Part shown: positions 18,362 to 27,432 of the stretch, piece by piece
How positions within the stretch are numbered: the first letter of the stretch is position 1
How the letters are laid out: every line of letters starts with the position of its first letter
Origin: Cupriavidus consociatus
GTDB lineage: Bacteria; Pseudomonadota; Gammaproteobacteria; Burkholderiales; Burkholderiaceae
NCBI RefSeq assembly: GCF_017814975.1
Contig: NZ_JAGIQA010000022.1
Coordinates: forward strand, 62,001-126,000
Direction of reading: 5' to 3'
Length of the DNA: 64,000 bases
Notes under the pieces: generated by a model
What the model was told of the DNA's origin: nothing
Databases searched by the model: none
The model's input: the letters and a program-made list of their open reading frames with translations, nothing else
Made by a program: the position numbers and the translations under genes

Positions 18362-20238
18362 GCCACTCCCAATTCGTAAAGCTGATCAAGCTTGGTCGAC
18401 CAGAAAGCGTCCAGGTCTCCATCAATATCAACGCCGTGCTCGATCTGACCGACCAGCGCGGCGTCGCGCTTCCGTAGTTCATTCAGAAGGAAGTCGACTC
18501 TTCGCAGCACCGCGCCGAACGAGCTCTCGTACTGCTCGAGCGAGTCAGCACGCCCGCTTACGAGCCTGATGCAGTGGCGGCAGCTCAGCAGTTTTCGAAT
18601 GTCGGCGGCGTCAGCGTGCACGCGGTACTGGTCGCAAAAGAGACACCCTTCGGTCGAGCGGCAGTCAGGCTGTACTGCGACCGAAGCCGCGATCGGAGCT
18701 GGCTTGTGGAACTCGATGCAAACGCCCACCGCGCTCTTGATGGAACCCGCCGGGTCGTTGCCAGCCTTCAGCACGGTCTTCTCGACTGAAGCGAGGAATG
18801 CACCCATCTCAGCCTTGTGCGCAGTGTCCATGCCATTCGAGTACGAGCGCAGCGCCGTGGCCAAGGAGTGGCCCATCAGCCTGGCTGCAACGACAGGGCC
18901 GTGATTGCTCACCGCCCAATCCTGCTTCGCCGCACGCCACTGACGAGCGCTAATGCGCGGCAGCACAATCCCGAGCGTCCCGAGCCGACTGTAAAGCCGA
19001 TCAAGGAATTGGGCTGAGAGAGCCGTTAGCCGCCGTAGCTGCGCATGATGCCCGACTACGACGAACAACGCGTCACAGTCTGCGTCCTGCACAAGATACC
19101 TGCGCAATGCCAGATACGCCTTGAGCTTTGGCATGAAGGCCAGCGAGACGGTGAACGTAACTTCCATTCCACCTGCACGGTACTTAACTTCGCGAAACTT
19201 CTGACGTACAACAGACGCTTCCTGCAGGTTCGCCGCAAGCTCCGGGCTCCATTTCATTGCGAGCAGCTGCGCGAGGCTGACGCCCGTTTCAGCCAGAAAC
19301 AGCGTGGCGAAGCAAAAGACCGCCATCGAAGCGTGCGAGCGCCGGATCGGTGACTGTGCGTCCTCGTTGGCCGCCGCAAGATGTTTGGAAGTTAACCGCG
19401 CGATGCACCACGAACGATGGCGAGGATTGTTAGCTCCAGCCTCGGCCAAGCGCCTCGTGATTTCTTCCCGGGTTCGCAGCTGTCCCGTCTCTAGATTCCA
19501 GCCAAGCAAGCCGTACGAATCGTGCCCTTCGCTACGGCCATGTGTGTGCGGAACAAGGCAAAGATTCTCACCTCGCGCCGTGGTCACGTGCAACGGGTAT
19601 GGCTTGAAGTCGAGCACCAGCGTGCTGATGCTGCTGAACAGTGCGTCAGCCCACGCGAGCAAGGCGGCTTGTGCCTCGGCGTCGGGCACAGCTGTCGGTG
19701 CATAAGCATACCGTTGCTGGCGCAGCACCCTTGCATCGGCGCAGAAGTCGTCGTTTCTGAAGAACTCACGAAGCATCGACAACAGATTAGGCTGAATGCC
19801 TGCGACGGTATTGTGGTTCAGGTTGCCCAGTGAGACCTGTTCACGCTTTTCACGAAAGTAACGATGAACCGCCTCCGCCGTAGCCTTCTCGTTACAGAGC
19901 ACCTGATGCAAGCCCAGCCTGTCCGCCCAGTTGGCGAAGTCAAGCACGCCGCGCAGAGCACCGTAGATTGTCTCCGAACGCCAGGCGCCAAGGGTCACAC
20001 GCTCGGAAAGCTGCGTCACCAGCAGGCGTACAACCTTGGTGCGTTCGCTGCTGAAGCTTCTGGGATCGAAAGTGTGCCGCGTGGGCCGCGTGTTCGACGT
20101 GTCGCGCGTCAGGTAGCAGATCTGTCCGATATCGGAACGGTTGCCAATGCCCTCCCACTTAAGCAGCGCGCGCTCGGGGTGCAGCAGCGTCGTGCCCGCT
20201 GCGAGCGGCATGCGAACCTCCTCGTACACGCGGCTCAT
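18358..20238 (-). CDS. Large tyrosine recombinase, second of trio (GinB/TnpB-like)
   Basis: A 626-residue recombinase. The C-terminal catalytic region ends with MGHSLATALRSYSNG (Tyr 9 residues after His). The usual HxxR is changed: the equivalent segment reads SARQWRAAK, so the first His is replaced while Arg remains. Downstream lies a cysteine cluster, CRSTEGCLFCDQYRVH and LLSCRHCIRLV, likely a zinc-binding module. It overlaps genes on both sides by 4 bases. The altered motif may mean a different role in strand exchange from the other two; I cannot say it is inactive. Confidence 0.85.
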   Translation of the reverse strand: MSRVYEEVRMPLAAGTTLLHPERALLKWEGIGNRSDIGQICYLTRDTSNTRPTRHTFDPRSFSSERTKVVRLLVTQLSERVTLGAWRSETIYGALRGVLDFANWADRLGLHQVLCNEKATAEAVHRYFREKREQVSLGNLNHNTVAGIQPNLLSMLREFFRNDDFCADARVLRQQRYAYAPTAVPDAEAQAALLAWADALFSSISTLVLDFKPYPLHVTTARGENLCLVPHTHGRSEGHDSYGLLGWNLETGQLRTREEITRRLAEAGANNPRHRSWCIARLTSKHLAAANEDAQSPIRRSHASMAVFCFATLFLAETGVSLAQLLAMKWSPELAANLQEASVVRQKFREVKYRAGGMEVTFTVSLAFMPKLKAYLALRRYLVQDADCDALFVVVGHHAQLRRLTALSAQFLDRLYSRLGTLGIVLPRISARQWRAAKQDWAVSNHGPVVAARLMGHSLATALRSYSNGMDTAHKAEMGAFLASVEKTVLKAGNDPAGSIKSAVGVCIEFHKPAPIAASVAVQPDCRSTEGCLFCDQYRVHADAADIRKLLSCRHCIRLVSGRADSLEQYESSFGAVLRRVDFLLNELRKRDAALVGQIEHGVDIDGDLDAFWSTKLDQLYELGVA

Positions 20239-21683
20239 ATGGCCACCGCGGTGTCCAGGGTTCGCGTGACCAGCGTCGACAGGTGTGTGCCCCAGCTGTC
20301 CTGCACAGCGTCGAACAGCTTGCGGTTCTCGCGGTAGCTAAGGTAGCCCTCAGTGGTGGACAGTCGTGTGTGCCACATCAACTGCCGCAACTGATCGAGC
20401 GCTCGCGTGTACCTGGTCTCATTCGCGGTCATCGCGTCAACCATGTTCAGCCCGAAGGTTGCACGCAGGTCGTGGAAGCTGAACTCGTACCAAAGGTTGC
20501 CGAGCCGCGCGCGCATCATGGGCAATAGTTCATCCTTGATGAACTGCCGCACGGCTTGTCCAGTCTTGACGTGACGGCGCACTTGAGGGCTAGTGCTGAC
20601 CGGGTCGCGCGATGCACGATCCTCGTAGAGCGCCGCACCGCGATGGCTCAGAAAGAGCGGCTGGTCGCGGTCATCGCCGCCGCCTGCCAGTTGGCGACGC
20701 TTGCGCGCACGATCGCTGTGCACGTAGATGTACAGCCGCTCGTAGAAACCGCGCGGCAGGTGCAATACGCCGTTGACACCGCCCTTCGTGTCGATGCCCG
20801 TACCCGGCCCACACGCGAGACGGATGTCGTCGCCGTGAAACTCGCCCGGCTTGCGCATTACGTGTTTCGCGCGAAGGGTCAATACCGTCTGGATGCGAGC
20901 GCCCGTCAACAGCGCGAACAGATGAATGAGCGTCATCTCGATGTTGCCGAGAGCGGCTAAGGATTCAAGCAGCACCGACTGCTCTGAAGAGGAGAGCGGG
21001 CGCAGGCGACCGCCGTCCCGAATGCGATCGTCCCACGGGTCTTCCGCGCGGCGACAGCGGATCGACAGGTCTGTGGTCTTGACCTCGATCACGCCGCTGA
21101 ATCCCTTCTGGTCCTTGACCTCAATGAAACGATCAGATTCGACCCACGGCGCGTTCGCGGGCTTGAAGGCTGCTTCCGTTATGAGCCAGCGATAGAAGCG
21201 CACTACAGCACCCATACGACGCTTCGCGACACCCGCAGACAGTTCTCCCGCCTGCACGGCCAGCCTGAGCGATGCGCTATAGCGATAGGTCGGCCGTTGT
21301 CGCTTGTTCGCGGGGAACGTTAGCCAGTCGATACCCTCGTCATCCAGGTAACGACGGAACGCGACCAGATCGTCAGCGATGCTTGCAAACGTCAGCATAT
21401 TGGGCAAGGACTTCGACTCCAGCATATCGACGAGCCAGACGTTCGCTTCAGCCCACGGCGCGCCGTCGGCAAGTCGGACAACGGGAAAGAGAGGGAAGGT
21501 GCTTGCAATCCACTGCGGTCGTGCGTCGCGCCGCTTGCGGGTGGCGGGGTCGGCGAGCGGGACCGTGTGATAGATGGTGCCACCCTCGGACGTTGTGATG
21601 CTAACCGGCGTCGCGCCGGGAGTGTCGGGGTCAACGACCTCGGTAAGCGGTAGTTGCCGGATGGTGGTTCTCCTTGCGATCAT
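20235..21683 (-). CDS. Tyrosine recombinase, first of trio (GinA/TnpA-like)
   Basis: A 482-residue recombinase with a standard catalytic set near the C-terminus: Arg in LTGARIQTVLTLR, FHDLRATFG as HxxR, and MWHTRLSTTEGYLSYREN with the nucleophile Tyr 9 residues after His. It is the promoter-proximal gene of the four-gene operon and lies 83 bases inside the right end. The start is uncertain: the ATG at 21683 has no good ribosome site, whereas AAGGAG lies a few codons inside, before an ATC codon. Confidence 0.86.
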   Translation of the reverse strand: MIARRTTIRQLPLTEVVDPDTPGATPVSITTSEGGTIYHTVPLADPATRKRRDARPQWIASTFPLFPVVRLADGAPWAEANVWLVDMLESKSLPNMLTFASIADDLVAFRRYLDDEGIDWLTFPANKRQRPTYRYSASLRLAVQAGELSAGVAKRRMGAVVRFYRWLITEAAFKPANAPWVESDRFIEVKDQKGFSGVIEVKTTDLSIRCRRAEDPWDDRIRDGGRLRPLSSSEQSVLLESLAALGNIEMTLIHLFALLTGARIQTVLTLRAKHVMRKPGEFHGDDIRLACGPGTGIDTKGGVNGVLHLPRGFYERLYIYVHSDRARKRRQLAGGGDDRDQPLFLSHRGAALYEDRASRDPVSTSPQVRRHVKTGQAVRQFIKDELLPMMRARLGNLWYEFSFHDLRATFGLNMVDAMTANETRYTRALDQLRQLMWHTRLSTTEGYLSYRENRKLFDAVQDSWGTHLSTLVTRTLDTAVAI

Positions 21684-21756
21684 CGCCCAGATCCTCTTAT
21701 GTGTTTGGGGGTGTCTGCTTTAACACAGCCTGCGAGTATCAGCAGATCGTTCTTGG

Positions 21757-21766
21757 CTTGCGCATA
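21757..21766. repeat. Right terminal inverted repeat of the three-integrase element
   Basis: CTTGCGCATA, an exact inverse of 15961-15970; followed by the second TGCGGC copy at 21767-21772. Confidence 0.85.
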
Positions 21767-22095
21767 TGCGGCGCGAGTGCGCGGCCGAGGATGTGCTGCG
21801 CGCCGTGCGTTGCGCACTCCTGCCGTGGACGCCGCGTGAATTGCAGTTCAGTGGCGACGCCTACGTGCCGGGGGCCGGCTTGCCCTCGTACCGCCTGCCG
21901 CAGCTCACTGGGGCGTGCTGGAATGAATTCAGCGTTGACGGTGCCCTCGCCAATACCTGCGCGCGCGTCGAAGGCGTGTTGCGCGACGTGGTGGGCGCGA
22001 AGATCGTCAAGCCGCAGGATCCGACGAGCTACAGCTGTCGACGCGGCAAGGATGACCGGCCATTTATCGAATCGTTCTTTGGACACCTGGCTGCC
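21767..22095 (+). pseudogene. tniA: TniA-like transposase, 3' part
   Basis: Continuation of the gene broken at 15960. RRECAAEDVLRAVRCALLPW leads to NEFSVDGALANTCARVEG (second catalytic Asp) and KDDRPFIESFFGHLAAGG (catalytic Glu). After about 22090 the frame and similarity are lost: the C-terminal domain is missing and the DNA runs straight into the back half of a TniB-like gene, which indicates a large internal deletion older or newer than the element insertion. Confidence 0.8.
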
Positions 22096-22676
22096 GGCGG
22101 CAGCGGGAATGGATGTGGCTGGTCGAGTTGCATAGCGTGCTGGAGAAACAACGCATCCGCCTGTGCGTGTTCTCGATCGCGTCGCTGCAGTTCTTCGACG
22201 AGCCGTTCGGCATGGCACTGGCCGGCGGCGCCCATGTCGCGGCGCGCTTCATGTTGGCGGCTGCGCCCTTTCACGGCGTGCGCAGCGTCGACGAACTCGC
22301 TTATGTAATGCGCGGCTACGACGAGGGCAGCGAATGGCCCTCTGGTTCAGGTTGTTCGTTCACGGCAGCCCTGGCACCGCGTCCGTGGGCCGGAGGATTT
22401 CGCATGGCGCAGCAGGCGGACGCGCTGATGCAGGCCATGCACGAAACCTTGCCGCCACGTTACGCGGGACCGATCGACTTCCCGATGAAGACCGTGGCAC
22501 AAGCATGCCGCCATGTCTTGCTACGCATCGCCGGCGGCACCGACATCGAGATCGCGACCTCGGCCGAAGCCTGGCGGACCGCCGTTGAAAACTGCGGGCA
22601 TAGCATGCTGATGGCCCTGGTGTCGGCGACCGCAGCCCTGCGGCACGCAGGTCGCGGGCAGACCCCGCATGCCTGA
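22096..22676 (+). pseudogene. tniB: TniB-like transposition ATPase, C-terminal half only
   Basis: The frame from WLVELHSVLEKQRIRLCVFSIASL to the stop at 22676 reads as the back half of a TniB/TnsC-type AAA+ ATPase, with FGMALAGGAHVAARFML and VRSVDELAYVMRGYDEGSEWP. The Walker A and B part is missing because of the deletion that fuses it to tniA. The stop overlaps the ATG of the tniQ-like gene (ATGCCTGA), the usual coupling in such operons. The call rests on position and general pattern. Confidence 0.65.
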
Positions 22677-24538
22677 CAGGCGTCTGACCTGGCATGTTGG
22701 CAGCGTGCTGCCCTATGCATCGCTCTGGCATACGGTATTGCGCGCGTGTGCGCTCAATGTGCTTCATCCACACGACTTGCCACCCCCTGGGGCGCGTCCA
22801 CCCGCGACAGTGGCGTTGCTCGAGCGCGCCGGTGGCGTCGATGTCGCAGCGTTCGCACGCTTGCTCGGCGAGACGCCGGAGGTATTTCGGTGGTCCACGC
22901 TCGGTGCGCTGCCGTCTTGGCTGAGCGCGTCGCTGGTCGTGCCGCAGCCGCGCCTCTGCTTCGCCTGTCTCGCTGCCGGCTACCACACGGCGCTTTTCTC
23001 CGTCGCGTTGCTCGACGCGTGCCCGATCCACGGTACGCCGCTGGTTGAGCGCTGTCACTGCGGCGCACCGTTTCACGCGACGTTGCACTCCCTGGAAGAC
23101 TACGCAGCGGCCGGCAGCTGCCGCTGTGGCCGGTTGCACTTTTTTACGCACGAAACCTGCCGTCGGCCTTCGCTGGCGCCGGAGGCAACCCATGCGCTCG
23201 ATCCGGTCGCCGCCTGGCTGGACGCAATGGCGAGGCTGATCCGGTCGGCGCGGCTGGACGAAGCCTTGTGCCAACACGCTCCGGACGGCCTGGAGTGGGT
23301 AATCACCGCCGCGCAAGCGCTGGGCCTCGCCTATCCGGCGTGCTTGCGGCCGATCCGTTTGGTACCGCCCCCAATCAGCACGGCGTGGTACACGCCCCGC
23401 CCACGGCAAACGCCATCTCGAGATCATGCGCCGCCACCACCTGACAAACGCGAGCACGGGAAGCCTTCGTATTGGCCGTCGCTGCCGGCCACTACGGTGT
23501 ATCGGGCCCTTGCCCGCCACGTGCGCCGACACCTGGCTCCCGACGGCGCGAGATGGGTGGCCCGGTTCATCGACTCGTGCGATCCGTTGGCGATCAGCGC
23601 GTGGATCGGCAGCAGTCCCTGCGCGCGGCAGGCATTCATCGACCTGCTGTGGGGACGTGCAGCCGAACCTGGCGTTGAACAACGGCGTTGGCCCGATCGT
23701 CAGCCGCCGGGCAGGGACCGCGGGTCAGCTTGCTGAACCCGTGCAAGCCGATTGTCAGGTGCGCGGCGCGGACCATGCCGATGCCGCGACGCGACACTGG
23801 CTTGCCTGCCATGCGGCGCGCGTGAGTCTGGGCGCGATCTGGTGCGATGCGCAAGCGCGCGCCACCGCGGCCGTATGCTCGGGCGTCGCCACCTGGGCAG
23901 ACGCGGCGCCCAGCACATCGTGGCGTGACAGCGCCTGATTGGCGCGCCTCACGGCCAGCGGACTCGGCTTCGCGGCGGCGATCCCGGCAGAGTGGACAGC
24001 GGCCCCGCATGCTGACAAAGCAATGCGACAGGTGGCAGCGGCCGCGTGCCGACAGGCGCGCCGGGACACGATGTGGGTGGCCAGTCGTGGCGCGTGCCTG
24101 ACCTGGTCGGAAGAGACCGGTTGGGAGGTGATCGACGCGATCGCACCCGCCGATTGCGATGTGCGACGTCGCCGCTTGCTGGGCCTGCAGGACGGGCATC
24201 CGTGGTGCTGGCTCTATCGCGCGGCCGATGCCCGCTATGTCGCACGCTGGGATCACGCACCGCTGCAGGCATGGGCGCCGACGCCGGCCGGGGCGATCGC
24301 GGGCCTGCGGCGCTGTGCGATGGACTATCAGCGGATCGCAAGGGTCGCGCTACCGTTTCCCAGTTCGGCGCACGCGGTGACGCCCGCACCGATTCCGCCG
24401 TGGCCGGCGGGGGGCTACCACGTCTTTGTGGCGATCGTCCGCCGCAGGAAGGGATTCTGGCAGGAGGCTCATGAGCTGACCGAGGTGGCCCGCTGCCACC
24501 AGCGGGCGCGCGCCCAGCCCGATTTTGCCGGGCGCTGA
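22669..24538 (+). pseudogene. tniQ: TniQ-like zinc-ribbon protein, frameshifted and with an internal stop
   Basis: Starts MPDRRLTWHVGSVLPYASLWHTVL, the TniQ N-terminus, followed by a zinc-ribbon region CFACLAAGYHTALF...CPIHGTPLVERCHCG...CRCG. At about 23650-23690 the frame shifts. The protein then continues at 23690-23935 and, across an in-frame TGA (23936-23938), on to 24538, with a C-terminal part rich in Trp and Ala that I do not recognise. Two lesions make it a pseudogene. In Tn5053/Tn7-type transposons TniQ links the transposase complex to the target or resolvase. Confidence 0.7.
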
Positions 24539-24808
24539 ATTGCGCCTTCTCTTTCTGGCCGGCGCGACCCATCATATAGACACGCTCCGCGCCGGATTGC
24601 AGGGAAGTCGATGTGACGGCTCAGCTTACCCGGACGAGTGGTTACAACTTTAGTTGACGACATAGAAAGTTCCACCCAACCAGATTGCATAGTTTGGCCA
24701 CTCCAGGCCTGAATCGCGTCTGACTCCCCTGCTAAAGGGGCATTTCCTTGCGTTCCAGCTTTGTAAAGCTATACCTGTTGCTTGCATCGCATGTAGCAGG
24801 AGCTGGAC
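24539..24808. other. Junction region between the Tni remnant and the GMT-like island
   Basis: No gene. It holds the left direct repeat at 24644 and the ribosome site AGGAG of the gene that starts at 24809. Confidence 0.55.
24644..24656. repeat. Left 13-bp direct repeat, putative attL
   Basis: ACAACTTTAGTTG, identical to 32469-32481. The arms CAACT and AGTTG are inverted around a TT core. Confidence 0.65.
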
Positions 24809-25231
24809 GTGAACGGTCAGGAACGGGCTGAAGAGAATTACAGGGCTTTCCTGAGCTGGGTCGGTACAAGAAGCAACAGCGACTTCCGCGAGCTCGCAGG
24901 CCAAGGGCGCCTGAACCGCGGTGAGATTTGCCGCGAGTGCAACTTCAGTCGCTCCGTGCTCACGCAAAACCCACGCGTCAAGGCAGCACTGCTGCAACTG
25001 GAGGAGCGGCTGCGCGCGACTGGCGTGCTGCCCCAAGCGGTAGCGCCGGGCACGGCCTTGCCGTTGCGGGCCAAGGGACAGCTGCAAGCGGCCAGCGATG
25101 CCGAACGGCTCAAGCGTCTCGAAGCCGAGAACTCCGCCATGCGGGTCGAGCTGGCTGATTTGCGGCAGCGCCTCAAGCGCTACGAAGCGCGCGAGGCCCT
25201 ACTGGCCGAGACCGGGCGGTTGGCCCGATGA
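24809..25231 (+). CDS. Small helical protein, VPA1267-like
   Basis: A 140-residue protein with a GTG start, preceded by AGGAG 8 bases upstream. The N-terminal half, starting NGQERAEENYRAFLSWV, continues into LNRGEICRECNFSRSVLTQNPRVK, a helix-turn-helix-like segment. The C-terminal half (residues 90-130) is a coiled coil with heptad Leu (LKRLEAENSAMRVELADLRQ). It resembles the small protein encoded beside gamma-mobile-trio genes in Vibrio (VPA1267 family). Its stop overlaps the helicase start by 4 bases (ATGA). The likely role is DNA binding in the island's recombination or control; this is inferred. Confidence 0.65.
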   Translation: MNGQERAEENYRAFLSWVGTRSNSDFRELAGQGRLNRGEICRECNFSRSVLTQNPRVKAALLQLEERLRATGVLPQAVAPGTALPLRAKGQLQAASDAERLKRLEAENSAMRVELADLRQRLKRYEAREALLAETGRLAR

Positions 25232-27432
25232 CCACCGCCTTGACGCTGCGCGTGCAGCGCGTCCGCCACCGCTGCCAGGGCAGCGCAACTGCAACCGCGC
25301 TGGCAATCGACGCCAATGGGCGAGCCATACCGGACGCTCCGCGCTATGCCGTCATCTTCCCGGCGCGGAGCACGCCCGCTGAGGTGCAGCAAGGCCAGTG
25401 GTGGCGGGTGGTAGGCGACGCGAAGCCTGTGGAGTACGTGGTGGACGGCTTCCACGTGTTGGAGCACCGGCTCGTTGCGCAGGCTGCCGAGTTGCTTCGC
25501 CCCTCGGGCGAGCACATCGTGCAGCTGCTGGCCACCAGTCCGGCGTTCCCGGGCATCGGTGAGGTCAAGGCACGCCGGTTGTGGGAGGCGCTGGGGGAGC
25601 GGCTCTACCAGTGCCTGGAACAGGCAGATCAAGCCAGCGTGGCCGCCATAGTGGGCACTGAGCTGGCCGGCGTGCTGCTCACCGGCTGGCAGGCGTACGG
25701 CAACGCCAATGCGCTGCGGTGGTTCCAACGTGCGGGGTTGGAGCTGCGGCTGTCGCACAAGGTACTGGAGGTCTACGGGGCCGAAGCCCACGCCGCCATC
25801 GCGGCCGACCCCTACCGGCTGCTGGCCTTCGGCATGAGTTGGCCAGCCGCCGACGAGCTGGCCTGCGAACACTTCGGACTCGGCGTGAACGATCCCAGGC
25901 GCCTCACGGCAGCTGTGGAGGCGGTGCTCTACGGCGCGTTTGACGACGGCAACACCTGCTGCGACCGCGCGGATGTGGTCAGGGCTCTTGGGCGCCTGGT
26001 CGGCACCACCGCGGTGGCTGCGGCGCTGGATCTCGCCATCGAAAGCCGCGCGGTCCTCGTGCGCGGGGGGCGGCTGCATGCCCAGGGTCCCTACCTCATC
26101 GAACGCGGCGTGGCCACGGCCTTGAACAGGCGGCTGGATGTAGAGATGCCGCTGGCTTTGCCGTGCGAAGTGGCGGAGATGCTGGAGCGATTCGAGCACG
26201 AAGATGCGGCATTCACCGGTCGGGCGGACTTCGCCCTCAATGCCGCGCAGCGCGCTGCGGTGCATGCGGCGGCCACGCATTCCCTGACGCTCATCACCGG
26301 TGGCGCGGGCGTGGGCAAGACGACAGTGCTCAAGGCCGTCGGCAGGCTGCTGGACAGTTGCGGACGCACCAGCTACCTCATGGCCCTCTCAGGCCGGGCT
26401 GCCAAGCGCATGGCCGAGGCAACGCATCGGCCGGCTATGACGATTGCGGGGTTCCTGCGCAACGTCGCCCGGGAAGGCGTGCCGGACGACGCGGTGCTGG
26501 TTATTGACGAGGCCAGCATGCTTGACGTGCTGCTGGCGTACCGGCTGCTGGAGGCGATTCCGACTTCCTGCCGCCTCGTGCTCATCGGCGATCCGTTCCA
26601 GCTGCCACCTGTCGGGCCAGGTCTCACACTGCATGCACTCGTAGCAGTAACCCGGGTGCCCCGGGTGGAGCTCACCGGGGTGCGCCGCTTCGGCGGCGAC
26701 ATCGCCCAAGGGGCGCAAGCCGTGCGCGAGGGAGGCTGGCCCGCGATACCGGACGACCCGCAGGCGCCAATGGCCTTTGTGCCATGCGCGCAAGCCGACC
26801 TCGCCGCGACGGTGCTGCAACAGTACATGCAGGATCCGCAGCGCACCCAGATACTGACTTTCACGCGCGAGCGCGGGCCGGCTTCAGCCAAGGTCCTCAA
26901 CGCCTTGTGTCAGGAAGCCCTGGGTGCCAATGCCCCGCCGCTGCTGGTGTGGAGTCAGGAGCGGCAACGAGTGGAGGACTCCGGGTTGCGCCTGGGCGAC
27001 CCGGTGCTGTGCACGCGCAACCTATGGGACCTGGGCATCCAGAATGGCAGCTTGGGACGGCTTGAAGCCATCGAGGAGACGCCGCATCCGCTGGCCGACA
27101 CCGAGGCTCGGCTTGCCAGCACTGTGCTGGCCTGGGTGCGGTGGGACGACGGCGAGCGCAGGCCGGTGACCGAGGAGGTGCTGGACGCGCTGGAGCTCGG
27201 CTACGCTGTGACAGTGCACAAGGCGCAAGGCAGCCAGTTCCCACGCGTCATCGTTCCGGTGTGGGCCGCGCGCAACCTCGACCGGACGATGCTCTACACC
27301 GCCATCACCCGCGCCACCACGCAGGTGCTATTGGTGGGCGACGCGCAGGCGGCACGCCGGGCTGCCGAGGCCGAGCCGTACGCCAGCCGGCGGCAGGTCG
27401 CCTTGGCAGGCCTATTGGAGGAGACGCCCTGA
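25228..27432 (+). CDS. RecD2-like SF1B DNA helicase
   Basis: A 734-residue ATPase. The N-terminal third has an OB-like start and helix-hairpin-helix-type segments (ATSPAFPGIGEVKARRLWEALG). The motor carries GGAGVGKTT (Walker A, K364), VIDEASMLD (Walker B), GDPFQLPPVG (motif III) and the C-terminal VHKAQGSQFPRV and LYTAITRA (motifs V and VI). This is the RecD/TraA-type 5'-3' helicase set. It overlaps the upstream gene by 4 bases, and its stop shares a base with the gmtY-like start (TGATG), so it is part of the recombinase operon. It could assist transposition or be island cargo with a defence role. The sequence does not decide this. Confidence 0.85.
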   Translation: MTTALTLRVQRVRHRCQGSATATALAIDANGRAIPDAPRYAVIFPARSTPAEVQQGQWWRVVGDAKPVEYVVDGFHVLEHRLVAQAAELLRPSGEHIVQLLATSPAFPGIGEVKARRLWEALGERLYQCLEQADQASVAAIVGTELAGVLLTGWQAYGNANALRWFQRAGLELRLSHKVLEVYGAEAHAAIAADPYRLLAFGMSWPAADELACEHFGLGVNDPRRLTAAVEAVLYGAFDDGNTCCDRADVVRALGRLVGTTAVAAALDLAIESRAVLVRGGRLHAQGPYLIERGVATALNRRLDVEMPLALPCEVAEMLERFEHEDAAFTGRADFALNAAQRAAVHAAATHSLTLITGGAGVGKTTVLKAVGRLLDSCGRTSYLMALSGRAAKRMAEATHRPAMTIAGFLRNVAREGVPDDAVLVIDEASMLDVLLAYRLLEAIPTSCRLVLIGDPFQLPPVGPGLTLHALVAVTRVPRVELTGVRRFGGDIAQGAQAVREGGWPAIPDDPQAPMAFVPCAQADLAATVLQQYMQDPQRTQILTFTRERGPASAKVLNALCQEALGANAPPLLVWSQERQRVEDSGLRLGDPVLCTRNLWDLGIQNGSLGRLEAIEETPHPLADTEARLASTVLAWVRWDDGERRPVTEEVLDALELGYAVTVHKAQGSQFPRVIVPVWAARNLDRTMLYTAITRATTQVLLVGDAQAARRAAEAEPYASRRQVALAGLLEETP

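Larger units (their letters stand above)
15961..21766 (-). mobile_element. Three-integrase (GInt/Tn554-like) mobile element without cargo
   Basis: A 5806-bp element with ends TATGCGCAAG (15961-15970) and its exact inverse CTTGCGCATA (21757-21766). Looser similarity extends to 17 of the first 21 bases. It is flanked by TGCGGC on both sides and sits inside a tniA gene that becomes continuous when it is removed. Inside are only four overlapping minus-strand genes for three large tyrosine recombinases and one small helical protein, the operon plan of GInt islands (ginABCD) and close to that of Tn554 (tnpABC). The 158 bases after the operon hold four TGGACA/TGTCCA motifs, at 15981, 16030, 16054 and 16074, possible recombinase sites. 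No passenger gene is present. Confidence 0.88.

Noticed and set aside
22360-23682. Minus-strand open frame of 440 codons
   Set aside because: Antisense to the tniB/tniQ-like remnants, Arg-rich and without motifs.
25180-26280. Minus-strand open frame of 366 codons
   Set aside because: Antisense to the RecD-type helicase; no start signal or motif.
27141-27431. Upstream extension of the GmtY-like protein
   Set aside because: This part lies inside the helicase gene in another frame; the ATG at 27432, overlapping the helicase stop, is the natural start.
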